Origin: Candidatus Competibacteraceae bacterium | GTDB lineage: Bacteria > Pseudomonadota > Gammaproteobacteria > Competibacterales > Competibacteraceae | Direction of reading: 5' to 3' | Length of the DNA stretch: 64,000 nt | Assembly: GCA_016712625.1 (NCBI GenBank) | Contig: JADJQQ010000001.1 | Span: forward strand, 434,001-498,000 | Shown here: one piece after another, positions 17,874-26,742 of the stretch | How the letters are laid out: every line of letters starts with the position of its first letter | Position numbering within the stretch: position 1 is the stretch's first letter | The notes under the pieces: generated by a model | The model's database searches: none | The model's input: only the letters and a program-made list of their open reading frames with translations | What the model was told of the DNA's origin: nothing | Position numbers and translations under genes: made by a program

Positions 17874-18724
17874 CTACCAAGCGCTGACCACTACCATCAG
17901 GACTAATATACCGACCAGCAGGGCCGCTTCTATCCATGCTCCCCGATAAAGCAACTCTGTGGCGGCCGCTGTTCTTTTAGCCCACAAAACGGTGGTATTG
18001 TCCTGTTGGGGATTGCGGCAGTCGTCCACCGCCGCCAACAACGCTTGACAAGGCGACTGGGCATGATCGGCGGATTCCAACACAGCGGCGATTTCCGGCT
18101 CGCGCAAGGTGAGAATACCGTCGCTTGCCAGCAAGATCTGATCGTTCAATTTTAACGGCAACGGCTGGCGCGGCAGGTCGACCAATTCCAGCTGGTCGCC
18201 CGTCACGGCGCTGATCAAGGCGTTACGATCAGGATGACAAGCGGCCTCTTCCGCGCTAATTTTCCCCGCTTTCACCTGCTGGGCCAGGACATGGCGATAA
18301 GCATGATCCTGATTCAAGCGGCGCAGCCGCCCCGCCGCCACAACCACAACGGCGAATCGCCAACGCTGATCCAGTACAGTCCCTCCTCCGCCAAGACAAC
18401 GGCCAGTAGCGTGCACCCCATTCCGCGCAAGCGATCTGGATCGCTCGCCACCTCCAACGCCATGCGGCTGTTGACGTGCTGCAAAGTGCGCTCTAGTCGT
18501 TCCGGGATAGCGGAAGACGGTACGATATCGTAAGTTTCGATAAAACTGCGAACGGCCAGCGCGCTAGCCACGGCGCCAGCCTGTTCTCCCCCCATCCCGT
18601 CGGCGAGCACCAACAACAACTCTCCCGCCTCCAGCTGCGGCGGCAGATCAAACAGGCCATAGTCATCCTCCTGCCGGGGACGGCTACCTTGGGCTATACC
18701 TTCGCTATGCACACACCGCATCAT
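17874..18724 (-). CDS. PP2C-type Ser/Thr phosphatase with C-terminal membrane anchor (frameshifted as read)
   Basis: Protein phosphatase of the PP2C/SpoIIE fold, expected to reverse the action of the kinases upstream. The N-terminal frame (from 18724, MMRCVHSEGIAQGSRPRQEDDYG) carries the metal-site motifs RQEDDYG, LLVLADGMGGEQAG and GCTLLAVVL...WISVGDSPLWLWR. The rest lies in another frame: LRRLNQDHAYRHVL, ILLASDGILTL, CRNPQQDNTTVLW, ending with a hydrophobic anchor (IEAALLVGILVLMVVVSAW). One base appears lost in the CCCC run at 18330-18333; restoring it gives 283 residues without interruption. The start overlaps the end of the FHA gene by 20 bp. It is the last gene of the leftward signalling operon and is convergent with ubiG. 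Confidence 0.85.
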
Positions 18725-19250
18725 GTTTGCCCTGATGGGAGTCGTTATGGCGCCAATCGAAATCAGGTCCGCATAGCGGCACGAACCGTAATCGGGTCTG
18801 TCCCAGCTGCAAGATTTCACCGCCGCTCAGTTCCACTGATCCCCGTGCCGGCTGACCTTCCAACCAAACTTCGACAGCGACCGACTGGAGATAAAAACGA
18901 CGGGAACCAGCGGTGTAAATAATAGCGGCTTGATTGTCCGATACGATACTCACATCGCCAAAATCTAGCCGGACTCGTGATTTGTCGCTACGACCGATAT
19001 CATTGACGCCGTAGTGGAGCGACAAAATCTGCCCACACCCCGGCCCCGCGGTAATCGCCAGCCAACCGACCACTGGACCCAATTCGGCGCTAAGCGCGCT
19101 TTTTTCGGCGGCGATCGATTTGAGCGGAGCGGCGGCTTGAGCAGGTTGAAAATGGGATTTCACCGCCGGTTTGGCGCGGACGATACGGCGGGTAGGCTCG
19201 GTTGCTGGCAAAGCGGAAGACTCTTTATTTAAATTGCGGTAGAGCGGCAT
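18705..19250 (-). CDS. FHA-like domain protein A
   Basis: A 181-residue soluble protein. The first 75 residues are low-complexity and basic; a forkhead-associated-like beta domain fills about residues 80-170 (GWLAITAGPGCGQILSLHYGVNDIGRSDKSRVRL). The core GR is kept, but the canonical S-x-x-H is replaced by VSIVSDNQAAI, so phosphothreonine binding may be altered or lost. The start at 19250 (MPLYRNLNKE) has GGAG upstream. It lies between the second FHA gene (37 bp away) and the phosphatase gene (20-bp overlap), fixing it in the kinase operon as an adaptor or regulatory subunit (inference). Confidence 0.8.
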   Translation of the reverse strand: MPLYRNLNKESSALPATEPTRRIVRAKPAVKSHFQPAQAAAPLKSIAAEKSALSAELGPVVGWLAITAGPGCGQILSLHYGVNDIGRSDKSRVRLDFGDVSIVSDNQAAIIYTAGSRRFYLQSVAVEVWLEGQPARGSVELSGGEILQLGQTRLRFVPLCGPDFDWRHNDSHQGKHDAVCA

Positions 19251-19287
19251 CGTCCGTTCTCCAGTTGAAACAGGCCAGTCATTGCCA

Positions 19288-19641
19288 TCAGCCCTTGTCG
19301 GTTCGGAAGTGCAGGCGAACTCCACCTAATTCCACCACATCACTGTTTTTTAAAATCCTGGTGCGTACCGATTGACCATTTACCCAGGTTCCATTGGTCG
19401 AATGCAGGTCGCAAATTTGGAACGTACCATCAGGTAGATGGTAGATTTCCGCGTGATGGCCAGAAACTGTATCATTATCAAAACAAATATCATTATCGAG
19501 CGCCCGTCCGATCCGGCATAGCGGGGAGCGAAGCCGTAGGGCGCCCGCACTTAACAAATCAGTGCGGATCAATCGCGCCGGTCCAAACACGATCTTGGGT
19601 TCTGAACGACGACGAAATAAAGGCCAGTTGGGCAATTTCAT
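19288..19641 (-). CDS. FHA domain protein B
   Basis: A 117-residue protein that is nearly all one canonical forkhead-associated domain. It shows CRIGRALDNDICFDNDTVSGHHAEIYH, then DLHSTNGTWVNGQSV and a final beta segment LGGVRLHF. The conserved GR, S-x-x-H and NG residues needed for phosphothreonine recognition are all present. The start overlaps the stop of the kinase 1 gene by four bases (ATGA), so it is translationally coupled to the kinase. The simplest reading is a small phosphopeptide reader, like GarA or OdhI, for the autophosphorylated kinase. Confidence 0.9.
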   Translation of the reverse strand: MKLPNWPLFRRRSEPKIVFGPARLIRTDLLSAGALRLRSPLCRIGRALDNDICFDNDTVSGHHAEIYHLPDGTFQICDLHSTNGTWVNGQSVRTRILKNSDVVELGGVRLHFRTDKG

Positions 19642-21677
19642 TTTTGATTAAATCCCGTCGAGGTTGGCGCTTCCCAAGGATTGCCAACTGTCGTTCTCGC
19701 TGTTGGTTTCTCTTCGAGCCGAGGTGTTGGAGTAACAACGATGTTGGATTGCTGCGGTGTCATTCGTTTTTTACTGGGTTGCCGCCGAGCGGGACGAGAT
19801 CGGGAGGCGGAAAGCTCGGCTGGCTTGCTCTCCGCCTTGGTGGTGATTGCTTTGCGAGTGTCGGATGCGGCTCCTAACCTGCTTTGCGCTTTGCTAGTCG
19901 GTTCAGCGCGCGGCTTCAATTGGCCGCCCATTTCTCCAGCGCGTCTCGGTCCCGGTTCAAAAGCAGGCGCTACAATCGACGGAGGCGGTACTGTCAGCTC
20001 ATTGGATTTAGTTATCGGTTCCAATCCTCTGTTTTCTCTTTCAATCGCTTGGCTCGGTGAGGAGGGCTGAGTCACCAACGGCAATTCCGGGGCTTTCGCC
20101 TCTCCACTGGGTGTTTTACTCGATGCTTCCGGTGTGGCCAGCGTCTCTAATCGAGATGCGGCCGTGGATGTTGTGGCGGATGCCTCGACGACCGGCTCCG
20201 CGGTATTTGCATCCGAGTTTGGAATCGTAGGGGTCGTCTCGGAAATCGACGATGCGGTGACGGCACGAGACTCCGTGGAATCCGAGACCGACACTGGAGA
20301 GGGTAGAGTCCCTAAAACCGGCGGTGGCTTCAGGGTGGTCAGCGCACTCTTCGGGGTGGCCGATGGCGGTTCACCAACAGCGTGGGCAGCGGGTGGCTGT
20401 TCCGCCGGTACGGGGGTGGTGGGCCATAACCAGACCAATACTACCGCCATGAGCGCCGCCAACAGCATGCCGACACCGGCTAAAGGGATCCAACTCAGTT
20501 TTTGGGGCGGGGCGCCGACGCTTTTCAGCGAAGGTCTCATGACCTCCAGTCGAGCAGTGGCCAGATTTAGATGAGTATCAATGGGCGGCAACAGATTCAG
20601 GCTGTTACAATCGGTCGCTGACGCTCGTTCTTCTCCAGTCGCCAACACCGCTATCGCGTTTGACGCCCGCATCGCCTGATTTGGCGTACCACCAGGCAAG
20701 GGAGCCACAACCACCGTTTCATCGTCATCTTCCTCCGCGCGCCAATTCAAAGCGGTTTGGATTTCGGCGATGGTTGCGAAGCGCTGTTCTGGCCGCACGG
20801 CCAGCGCCCGGTCGATCACGCGCAGCAAATTGACGTTGTAACGACCCGCCCCCGCCGCCGCCACCGGCTCGAGGGTGTCCTCCAACATCCGTTCGGCCGC
20901 CTCCAGCGGCGGATTTCCCGTCACGCAGCGATACAGCACCGCCCCCAGCGCGTAGATGTCCGTCCAGGCCCCATGCCGGTCGTTCCGCGTCGTGTATTGC
21001 TCCGGCGGCGAGTACCCCGGCGTCACCAGACTGGTCACGCTCTTGCTGTAACACCCCACCGCTTGCCGCGCCGCCCCAAAGTCAATCAGCATCACCCGCT
21101 GGTCGCTGGCCCGCACGTACAGATTCGACGGCTTGATGTCCCGATGCAGGTAGCCTTGCTCGTGCACCGCTTGCAGCGCCGGCAACACATCTTCCAGCAA
21201 CCCTTGTACTTCCGCTTCGTCCAAGGTCTCGCCGTCTTGCAACACCGCGCTCAACGGCTTCCCGTCTTCGTAATCCATCACAATGTAGGCCGTCCCGTGC
21301 GCCCGAAAATACCGCTTCACCCGCACCACGCACGGGTGTTGAATCCGCGCTAAAATCCGCGCTTCATCCAGAAATCGCTCCAATCCCCACAGGTAATAAG
21401 ACACCAAGCCATCTTCATCGCTGGAAATACCGCCCTGAGTGTTAAAATGCACCCCGAGGCCGTCGGAATCGCGGAAGGACCAGGCAACGGGGAAGTATTC
21501 CTTGATGGCCACCCAGGTTTCGAGCAGGGTATCCCAAGCTTTATAGGTAATGCCAAATCCACCAATCCCCAGCACCTGTTCAATGCGGTATTCGTTCAAC
21601 ATGCAACCTGATGGCAGCACATTGGAGCGGTCAATACCGCTCATTGGGAGAGTAGCCGGATTGGCAATGTCGATCAT
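19638..21677 (-). CDS. Transmembrane Ser/Thr protein kinase 1
   Basis: Hanks-type kinase, 679 residues from the ATG at 21677; a GTG two codons earlier is possible, and no clear ribosome site is seen. The kinase domain spans about residues 30-310: GIGGFGITYKAWD loop, VAIKEYFP with the ATP lysine (K59), YLHRDIKPSNL catalytic loop (D180), LIDFGAARQAV, TPGYSPPEQY in the activation segment. An acidic DDDETVV motif follows at about 318-323. A single membrane segment lies near 396-418 (IPLAGVGMLLAALMAVVLVWLW), then about 260 residues of Pro/Ala/Thr/Ser-rich extracytoplasmic tail ending NPWEAPTSTGFNQK. DNA of the kinase core is essentially identical to kinase 2. Second gene of the operon, coupled to FHA protein B. 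Confidence 0.93.
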   Translation of the reverse strand: MIDIANPATLPMSGIDRSNVLPSGCMLNEYRIEQVLGIGGFGITYKAWDTLLETWVAIKEYFPVAWSFRDSDGLGVHFNTQGGISSDEDGLVSYYLWGLERFLDEARILARIQHPCVVRVKRYFRAHGTAYIVMDYEDGKPLSAVLQDGETLDEAEVQGLLEDVLPALQAVHEQGYLHRDIKPSNLYVRASDQRVMLIDFGAARQAVGCYSKSVTSLVTPGYSPPEQYTTRNDRHGAWTDIYALGAVLYRCVTGNPPLEAAERMLEDTLEPVAAAGAGRYNVNLLRVIDRALAVRPEQRFATIAEIQTALNWRAEEDDDETVVVAPLPGGTPNQAMRASNAIAVLATGEERASATDCNSLNLLPPIDTHLNLATARLEVMRPSLKSVGAPPQKLSWIPLAGVGMLLAALMAVVLVWLWPTTPVPAEQPPAAHAVGEPPSATPKSALTTLKPPPVLGTLPSPVSVSDSTESRAVTASSISETTPTIPNSDANTAEPVVEASATTSTAASRLETLATPEASSKTPSGEAKAPELPLVTQPSSPSQAIERENRGLEPITKSNELTVPPPSIVAPAFEPGPRRAGEMGGQLKPRAEPTSKAQSRLGAASDTRKAITTKAESKPAELSASRSRPARRQPSKKRMTPQQSNIVVTPTPRLEEKPTARTTVGNPWEAPTSTGFNQK
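20748..21406 (-). repeat. Kinase-domain repeat copy 1
   Basis: A 659-bp segment of kinase 1 that matches 22990-23646 base for base except for two C-run length differences. A second, 122-bp match follows at 21472-21593 against 23712-23833. Flanking DNA of the two genes is clearly diverged. Confidence 0.95.
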
Positions 21678-21921
21678 AAGCACAACCCAACAGTGGCGTG
21701 GAATAACCCTAGGCTAATGTATGCAGCAGGGCATGCGTGGGAACAGCACAGAATAGAACAGAATTTAATACATTATTTATGCCAATTCCGAGCTAACAAT
21801 GAACAACTTTCAAGACATGATGGCTCCGTACACTACATTGGTGCGTGTAACACATTCCTTCAGAACGAGACAGCGGTCAATGTAGACCCCATAGATCATC
21901 CGAACGAATCAACAAGGGATT
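21678..21921. other. Spacer between kinase 2 and kinase 1
   Basis: A 244-bp AT-rich stretch, unlike its GC-rich neighbours. It may hold a separate promoter for kinase 1 or an internal regulatory site. No credible coding sequence and no strong hairpin with a T run were seen. Confidence 0.4.
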
Positions 21922-24028
21922 TTATTTTTGATTAAAACCATTCCTAGCCGGAAACTCCCACGGATTGGAAGCCCGCTCCCATTTGCGCCAGAACCCAAAC
22001 GGCATGGAGGAATTGGCGACACGAGCACGAGCTCGTAACTGATTGCGAGGGCGTTGCCGCATGAAATTACGGGATGAGACGAGCGGCTCACCCCGTTTAT
22101 AGCGGGCTTTAGCCGTGATGGGATTGGTGGCTGCCCCAGTCGCCGAGTTGGTTTTCGCTTTAGCGGCGGGTGCGGATCGTGCCTTTGACGCTACAGAAGC
22201 AGCGGTTGCCGCAGCTGATTTCGATACTTTCTTGGGCGCAGACACCCGTATTGGGATGGGCGGTACGTCCGGCCTCTTGGAGTCCGTGGCCGATTGCTCT
22301 ACTCCCACTGCCTCGCTCGCCGGTTGTGTCAACGAAGCTTGTTCCACAGCCAGCGTCGATGAATCAGATAACGCTTCAGGCGATGGGGCAGAAACCGATG
22401 CCGAAACGGGTAACGAAAGATCGGTTGAAGAGGCCGCACTCGTCTCTAGTAGCGCATTGGCTTGTTCTTGCTGGCCCAACGAGTTCTCACCAACCGGAGG
22501 GATTGACGGTTGCATCGGTAGCGAATCTGATACAAGCGCTGTTAAACCTGAAGCTTGGGGAGACCCAGCTACCGGTAGTGGTGGCAAAGGACGCTCAGGA
22601 ACCAGAGCGTTTTCACTCGTCCGCTCAGACGGCCGCAAGACATCAGGAGGGGGGAACGCCTCCTTGAAGGCCGGCATCGACGGCAAAACCCAAGCCACTG
22701 CCGCCGCCATGGCCAAGCCGCCGCCAACGACTAGCATCCCTGGCAGCCACCGCCGGACTGGGGCCGCCGCTGGCGAGGGCCGCGCCATTTCTTCTGGTAG
22801 ACCTTCACACCACTGCTGGCTCGCCGTCGGCGGATCGGCCGCTTCCAAACAGATCCGATCAGCGACCCGCTCGCTGTCGAAAACCAATGGCGGTTCATAA
22901 ACATACCGCGTCTCTACTCTGTCGGGATATTGTAATACAGTCTGATCGGTATCCTCGGCCTCGGTATCGGCTTGGGACTGTAGATCATCCAAAGCGGTTT
23001 GGATTTCGGCGATGGTTGCGAAGCGCTGTTCTGGCCGCACGGCCAGCGCCCGGTCGATCACGCGCAGCAAATTGACGTTGTAACGACCCGCCCCCGCCGC
23101 CGCCACCGGCTCGAGGGTGTCCTCCAACATCCGTTCGGCCGCCTCCAGCGGCGGATTTCCCGTCACGCAGCGATACAGCACCGCCCCAGCGCGTAGATGT
23201 CCGTCCAGGCCCCATGCCGGTCGTTCCGCGTCGTGTATTGCTCCGGCGGCGAGTACCCCGGCGTCACCAGACTGGTCACGCTCTTGCTGTAACACCCACC
23301 GCTTGCCGCGCCGCCCCAAAGTCAATCAGCATCACCCGCTGGTCGCTGGCCCGCACGTACAGATTCGACGGCTTGATGTCCCGATGCAGGTAGCCTTGCT
23401 CGTGCACCGCTTGCAGCGCCGGCAACACATCTTCCAGCAACCCTTGTACTTCCGCTTCGTCCAAGGTCTCGCCGTCTTGCAACACCGCGCTCAACGGCTT
23501 CCCGTCTTCGTAATCCATCACAATGTAGGCCGTCCCGTGCGCCCGAAAATACCGCTTCACCCGCACCACGCACGGGTGTTGAATCCGCGCTAAAATCCGC
23601 GCTTCATCCAGAAATCGCTCCAATCCCCACAGGTAATAAGACACCAGACCATTCTTGCCGTTGATATCCCCACCATGCGTATTCGGACGAACCGTTAGGC
23701 CGTCGGAGTCACGGAAGGACCAGGCAACGGGGAAGTATTCCTTGATGGCCACCCAGGTTTCGAGCAGGGTATCCCAAGCTTTATAGGTAATGCCAAATCC
23801 ACCAATCCCCAGCACCTGTTCAATGCGGTATTCCTCCAGAAAACTATTGGGCGATAAGGTATTCCCCCAAACATTCTCGCTCTTGGTCTTGGCCATTGAA
23901 TAGCCGGTGTTGGCCGCCGGGGAAGCAGAGACGATACAGGATTGATTCGCCTCGGAAATCGCCGATTTGGGATCGGCTCGGCCCATGCCGTGCTCGATTG
24001 GAGTAGTCTGATAGGCGACATCGGTCAT
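21922..24028 (-). CDS. Transmembrane Ser/Thr protein kinase 2 (two frameshifts as read)
   Basis: Paralogue of kinase 1. It is open from the ATG at 24028 to the activation segment near 23297, then broken by a CCC run at 23295-23297 and a CCCC run at 23184-23187, each one base shorter than in the otherwise identical kinase 1. Restoring both gives 702 residues. The order is: a 65-residue unique N-terminus, kinase domain at about 67-345 with HRDIKPSN and DFG, an acidic DTDQTVLQY motif, a membrane segment (MLVVGGGLAMAAAVAWVL), and a Ser/Ala/Pro-rich outer tail ending NPWEFPARNGFNQK. First gene of the signalling operon, 32 bp after asnS. The breaks are more likely sequencing errors than decay, since the downstream frame stays intact for over 400 codons. 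Confidence 0.85.
22990..23646 (-). repeat. Kinase-domain repeat copy 2
   Basis: A 657-bp partner of 20748-21406, identical apart from two missing C residues. A second shared block is at 23712-23833. The separation between copies is about 2.2 kb in direct orientation, so recombination could delete or convert the genes. Confidence 0.95.
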
Positions 24029-24060
24029 GAGTCAGGCCCTTAAATTACTCAACGGGAGCG

Positions 24061-25461
24061 CTAATAATCCGCGCTGCGCGGCGTACGCGGGAAGGGTATC
24101 ACATCCCGGACATTGCTCATGCCTGTTACGTAGCTGACAGTCCGTTCGAAGCCCAGCCCGAAACCGGCATGTGGCACGCTGCCATAGCGCCGTAAATCAC
24201 GATACCAATTATAAGCCGCTTTGTTCATACCCACCTCGTCGAGTCGCGTGTCCAGCACCTCTAACCTTTCCTCGCGCTGGCTGCCGCCGATAATTTCTCC
24301 GATACCCGGCGCCAAGACGTCCATCGCCGCCACGGTCCGACCATCATCGTTCAGGCGCATGTAAAAGCTTTTGATTTCTTTTGGGTAATTAATCAAAACC
24401 AACGGGCCGCCAACATAATCTTCCGCCAAATAACGCTCGTGTTCCGATTGTAAGTCCATACCCCAGCTGATCGGAAATGCGAAGGATCGCTTGGCTCGCT
24501 CCAGAACGCGGATCGCCTCACTATAATCCATTCTTTTAAATGATGACTGAACCACGTGCTCTAAACGCTGGATACACTGCTTGTCAATCCGCTGGGCGAA
24601 GAAGGCCATATCGTCGGCACGCTCCTCCAACAACGCTTGAAAAACTGATTTCAACAAAGATTCCGCCAGATCGGCGTTAGCGGATAAATCCGCGAAGGCC
24701 GTTTCCGGCTCCACCATCCAGAATTCGGCCAGATGACGGCTGGTGTTGGAATTCTCGGCCCGAAACGTCGGGCCAAAAGTGTAAACTTTTGACAATGCCA
24801 GACAATAAGCTTCCACATTGAGCTGACCAGAAACGGTCAAAAATGTTTCTCTTCCGAAGAAATCCTGACTGAAATCGACCTCCCCCGCCGGAAGGCGTGG
24901 CGGATTGACCAAATCCAGTGTGCTGACCCGAAACAAAGCGCCAGCCCCCTCACAGTCGCTGGCCGTAATGATGGGTGTGTGAACCCAGCAATAGCCCCGC
25001 TCGTGGAAAAATCGATTGATCGCCTGCGCCAGGCAATGGCGCACTCGCGCCACGGCGCCGATGCTGTTGGTGCGCGGTCGCAAATGCGCCACGGTCCGCA
25101 GGTATTCAAAGCTGTGGGCCTTGGGGGCGATAGGATAGGTTTCTGGATCATCGACCCAACCCACCACTTCGATGCGCTCGGCCCGCAATTCCACACGCTG
25201 GTCTTTGCCGGCTGATGCGACCAACTCGCCGCTAACGCGAACCGCGCACCCCGCGGTCAGATGAAGCACTTCGCTCTGATAGTTCGGCAATTGCGCCAGA
25301 GCAATGACTTGCAGCGGATCAAAGCTTGAACCATCGTGAACGCCGACAAAAGATAAACCGGCTTTTGAATCGCGGCGGGTGCGAACCCAGCCTTGCACCG
25401 TTACCCGCCGACCCAGCGGAACGTGGCCGCCGAGCAGCTTAGCGATAGCCTGTACGGACAT
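24061..25461 (-). CDS. asnS: Asparaginyl-tRNA synthetase
   Basis: Class IIb synthetase of 466 residues (E. coli AsnS also 466). The start is at 25461 (MSVQAIAKLLGGHVPLGRRVTVQGWVRTRRDSK) with CAGGAG upstream; 40 additional in-frame codons upstream are not conserved. The OB-fold N-domain comes first. Motif 2 is FRAENSNTSRHLAEFWMVEPE, motif 3 is GFGLGFERTVSYVTGMSNVRDVIPFPR, with the Asn-type ending PRTPRSADY. It directly precedes kinase 2 with a 32-bp gap, so read-through of the signalling operon from the asnS promoter is possible. Confidence 0.96.
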   Translation of the reverse strand: MSVQAIAKLLGGHVPLGRRVTVQGWVRTRRDSKAGLSFVGVHDGSSFDPLQVIALAQLPNYQSEVLHLTAGCAVRVSGELVASAGKDQRVELRAERIEVVGWVDDPETYPIAPKAHSFEYLRTVAHLRPRTNSIGAVARVRHCLAQAINRFFHERGYCWVHTPIITASDCEGAGALFRVSTLDLVNPPRLPAGEVDFSQDFFGRETFLTVSGQLNVEAYCLALSKVYTFGPTFRAENSNTSRHLAEFWMVEPETAFADLSANADLAESLLKSVFQALLEERADDMAFFAQRIDKQCIQRLEHVVQSSFKRMDYSEAIRVLERAKRSFAFPISWGMDLQSEHERYLAEDYVGGPLVLINYPKEIKSFYMRLNDDGRTVAAMDVLAPGIGEIIGGSQREERLEVLDTRLDEVGMNKAAYNWYRDLRRYGSVPHAGFGLGFERTVSYVTGMSNVRDVIPFPRTPRSADY

Positions 25462-25648
25462 GAAGCGGTTTGCTCCTGATAGCGAGCCAGACTGGCGACT
25501 GAGCCGCAATGCGCGGAGTCCAAGGCCAATACTGCCAAGAATTGATTGATCGTGATGGCAGCCCTGTCTGTAGCTAACCAATTGGCTTTAGCAACTGAGA
25601 ACTTCACCAAGGCCGCGAAGTTTTGTTCGATGCCTTTTGTGTGATGCC

Positions 25649-26434
25649 TCAAAGCTGTTCCTGATACTTCTGGAGATGCAATACCTTAGCTTGGCCGGTC
25701 CAGTCATCCCGCTGAATACGACCCGCCGCTTTGATCGTACTGTCGAGTCGGCCAATGGCTTCGCCATCCAAGGTGGCCAATTGCCGGAAACTGAGAATAC
25801 CGTAGCCATGGAGTTTCCTCTCCAGCGCCGGGCCGATGCCAACGATCAGTTTGAGATCATCGGGTTGGGTTGGATCGGACCCAACCATTGAAAGCATTGT
25901 CACGGCGATTGGTGGGTCAGCCGCGGGCGCGGCCGATGTCGGCTCGGCCACTGCTTCATTAGCGGCCGGAGCCGGCTCAGCCACTACCGTGAAAGGCGCC
26001 TCGGGTAAAACCGTCGGTTCGGAAACCGGTGGGGTGGCTTTAGTGACTGGCGTACCTTCCAGGCCCGTCAGTTCGGGATTGGTGAATCCCCCACTCCGCC
26101 GAAGGACCATGAAATACTCATCCCACCACTGGTTTTGAGTTTCAACCCAACGTTGCAGTACTTCCTCCATCTGGAGCACCCAAGCGCTCATCAACTCTGG
26201 CGTACCCTTTTCCTGAGCTACCTGCTCCACCCAGCGCCGTACCCAGGTCGCTTCCTGCGATAAGGTTTTCTTGACAGCCACTTCCCAGGTATTCAGGTTT
26301 TTGAGATAGGTCTCCCGCCATGCTTCGACCCCAGCGGGCGGTTGAAATGGCATTGCCGAGCACAAGCTGTTCCAAAGACGCTTCTGGGCTTGAGTCCAGC
26401 TTTTGAAGATCTCTTCATTGATCCAAGGCTTCAT
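25649..26434 (-). CDS. Trp-rich helical protein with C-terminal helix-hairpin-helix domain, possibly phasin/PhaE-like
   Basis: 261 residues from the ATG at 26434 (MKPWINEEIFKSWTQAQKRLW), with AGAGG upstream. Residues 1-120 are helical and very rich in Trp and Gln/Glu, resembling phasins or PhaE. An Ala/Pro/Glu/Thr linker covers about 125-190. Residues 200-255 form a helix-hairpin-helix module: DDLKLIVGIGPALERKLHGYGILSFRQLATLDGEAIGRL, as seen appended to many bacterial proteins. I cannot name a function. A granule- or nucleoid-associated role fits the architecture and the presence of a true phasin elsewhere in the window, but this is inference. Divergent from cysE. Confidence 0.7.
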   Translation of the reverse strand: MKPWINEEIFKSWTQAQKRLWNSLCSAMPFQPPAGVEAWRETYLKNLNTWEVAVKKTLSQEATWVRRWVEQVAQEKGTPELMSAWVLQMEEVLQRWVETQNQWWDEYFMVLRRSGGFTNPELTGLEGTPVTKATPPVSEPTVLPEAPFTVVAEPAPAANEAVAEPTSAAPAADPPIAVTMLSMVGSDPTQPDDLKLIVGIGPALERKLHGYGILSFRQLATLDGEAIGRLDSTIKAAGRIQRDDWTGQAKVLHLQKYQEQL

Positions 26435-26742
26435 ATCACTAACCTCTATTCTCCACCAATCATCCAACCACTCATCCCGCAAGCCTCAGCCCGGGGTTCG
26501 GAGGGAATTTACTCCCACAAGCTTAGGCCGGACGGCGGCGGAAGCCAATTTCCATCGCCGCCAATTCATTTTTTCGGCAAAGTTAACGGCCCTTTGGCCT
26601 AACGGGTGCCTAGCTTATGGCGTAAGCCCCACGACTATTCGGAAACCATGGGAATAAACTTTGCAAGGCGCTGTTATAATTCTCCTCCCACCGCCGCTGG
26701 TATGAGCGGTTCTTTCACTTCAGCTCTCTGGATGGGCTTGTT
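26435..26742. promoter_or_regulatory. Divergent region upstream of cysE
   Basis: A 308-bp spacer. An extended -10 element, TGTTATAAT at 26672-26680, lies 62 bp before cysE without a good -35, and may start cysE transcription. An imperfect inverted repeat, GGCGGCG at about 26534 and CGCCGCC at about 26555, is present farther left. No gene was recognised here. Confidence 0.45.

Noticed and set aside
22115..22900. Plus-strand open frame of 261 codons opposite kinase 2 tail
   Set aside because: Ala/Gly/Ser/Thr low complexity expected from the antisense of a Pro/Ser-rich coding region.
20748..23833. Kinase repeats as a transposon or IS duplication
   Set aside because: The identical blocks end inside coding domains, and have no inverted ends or transposase.
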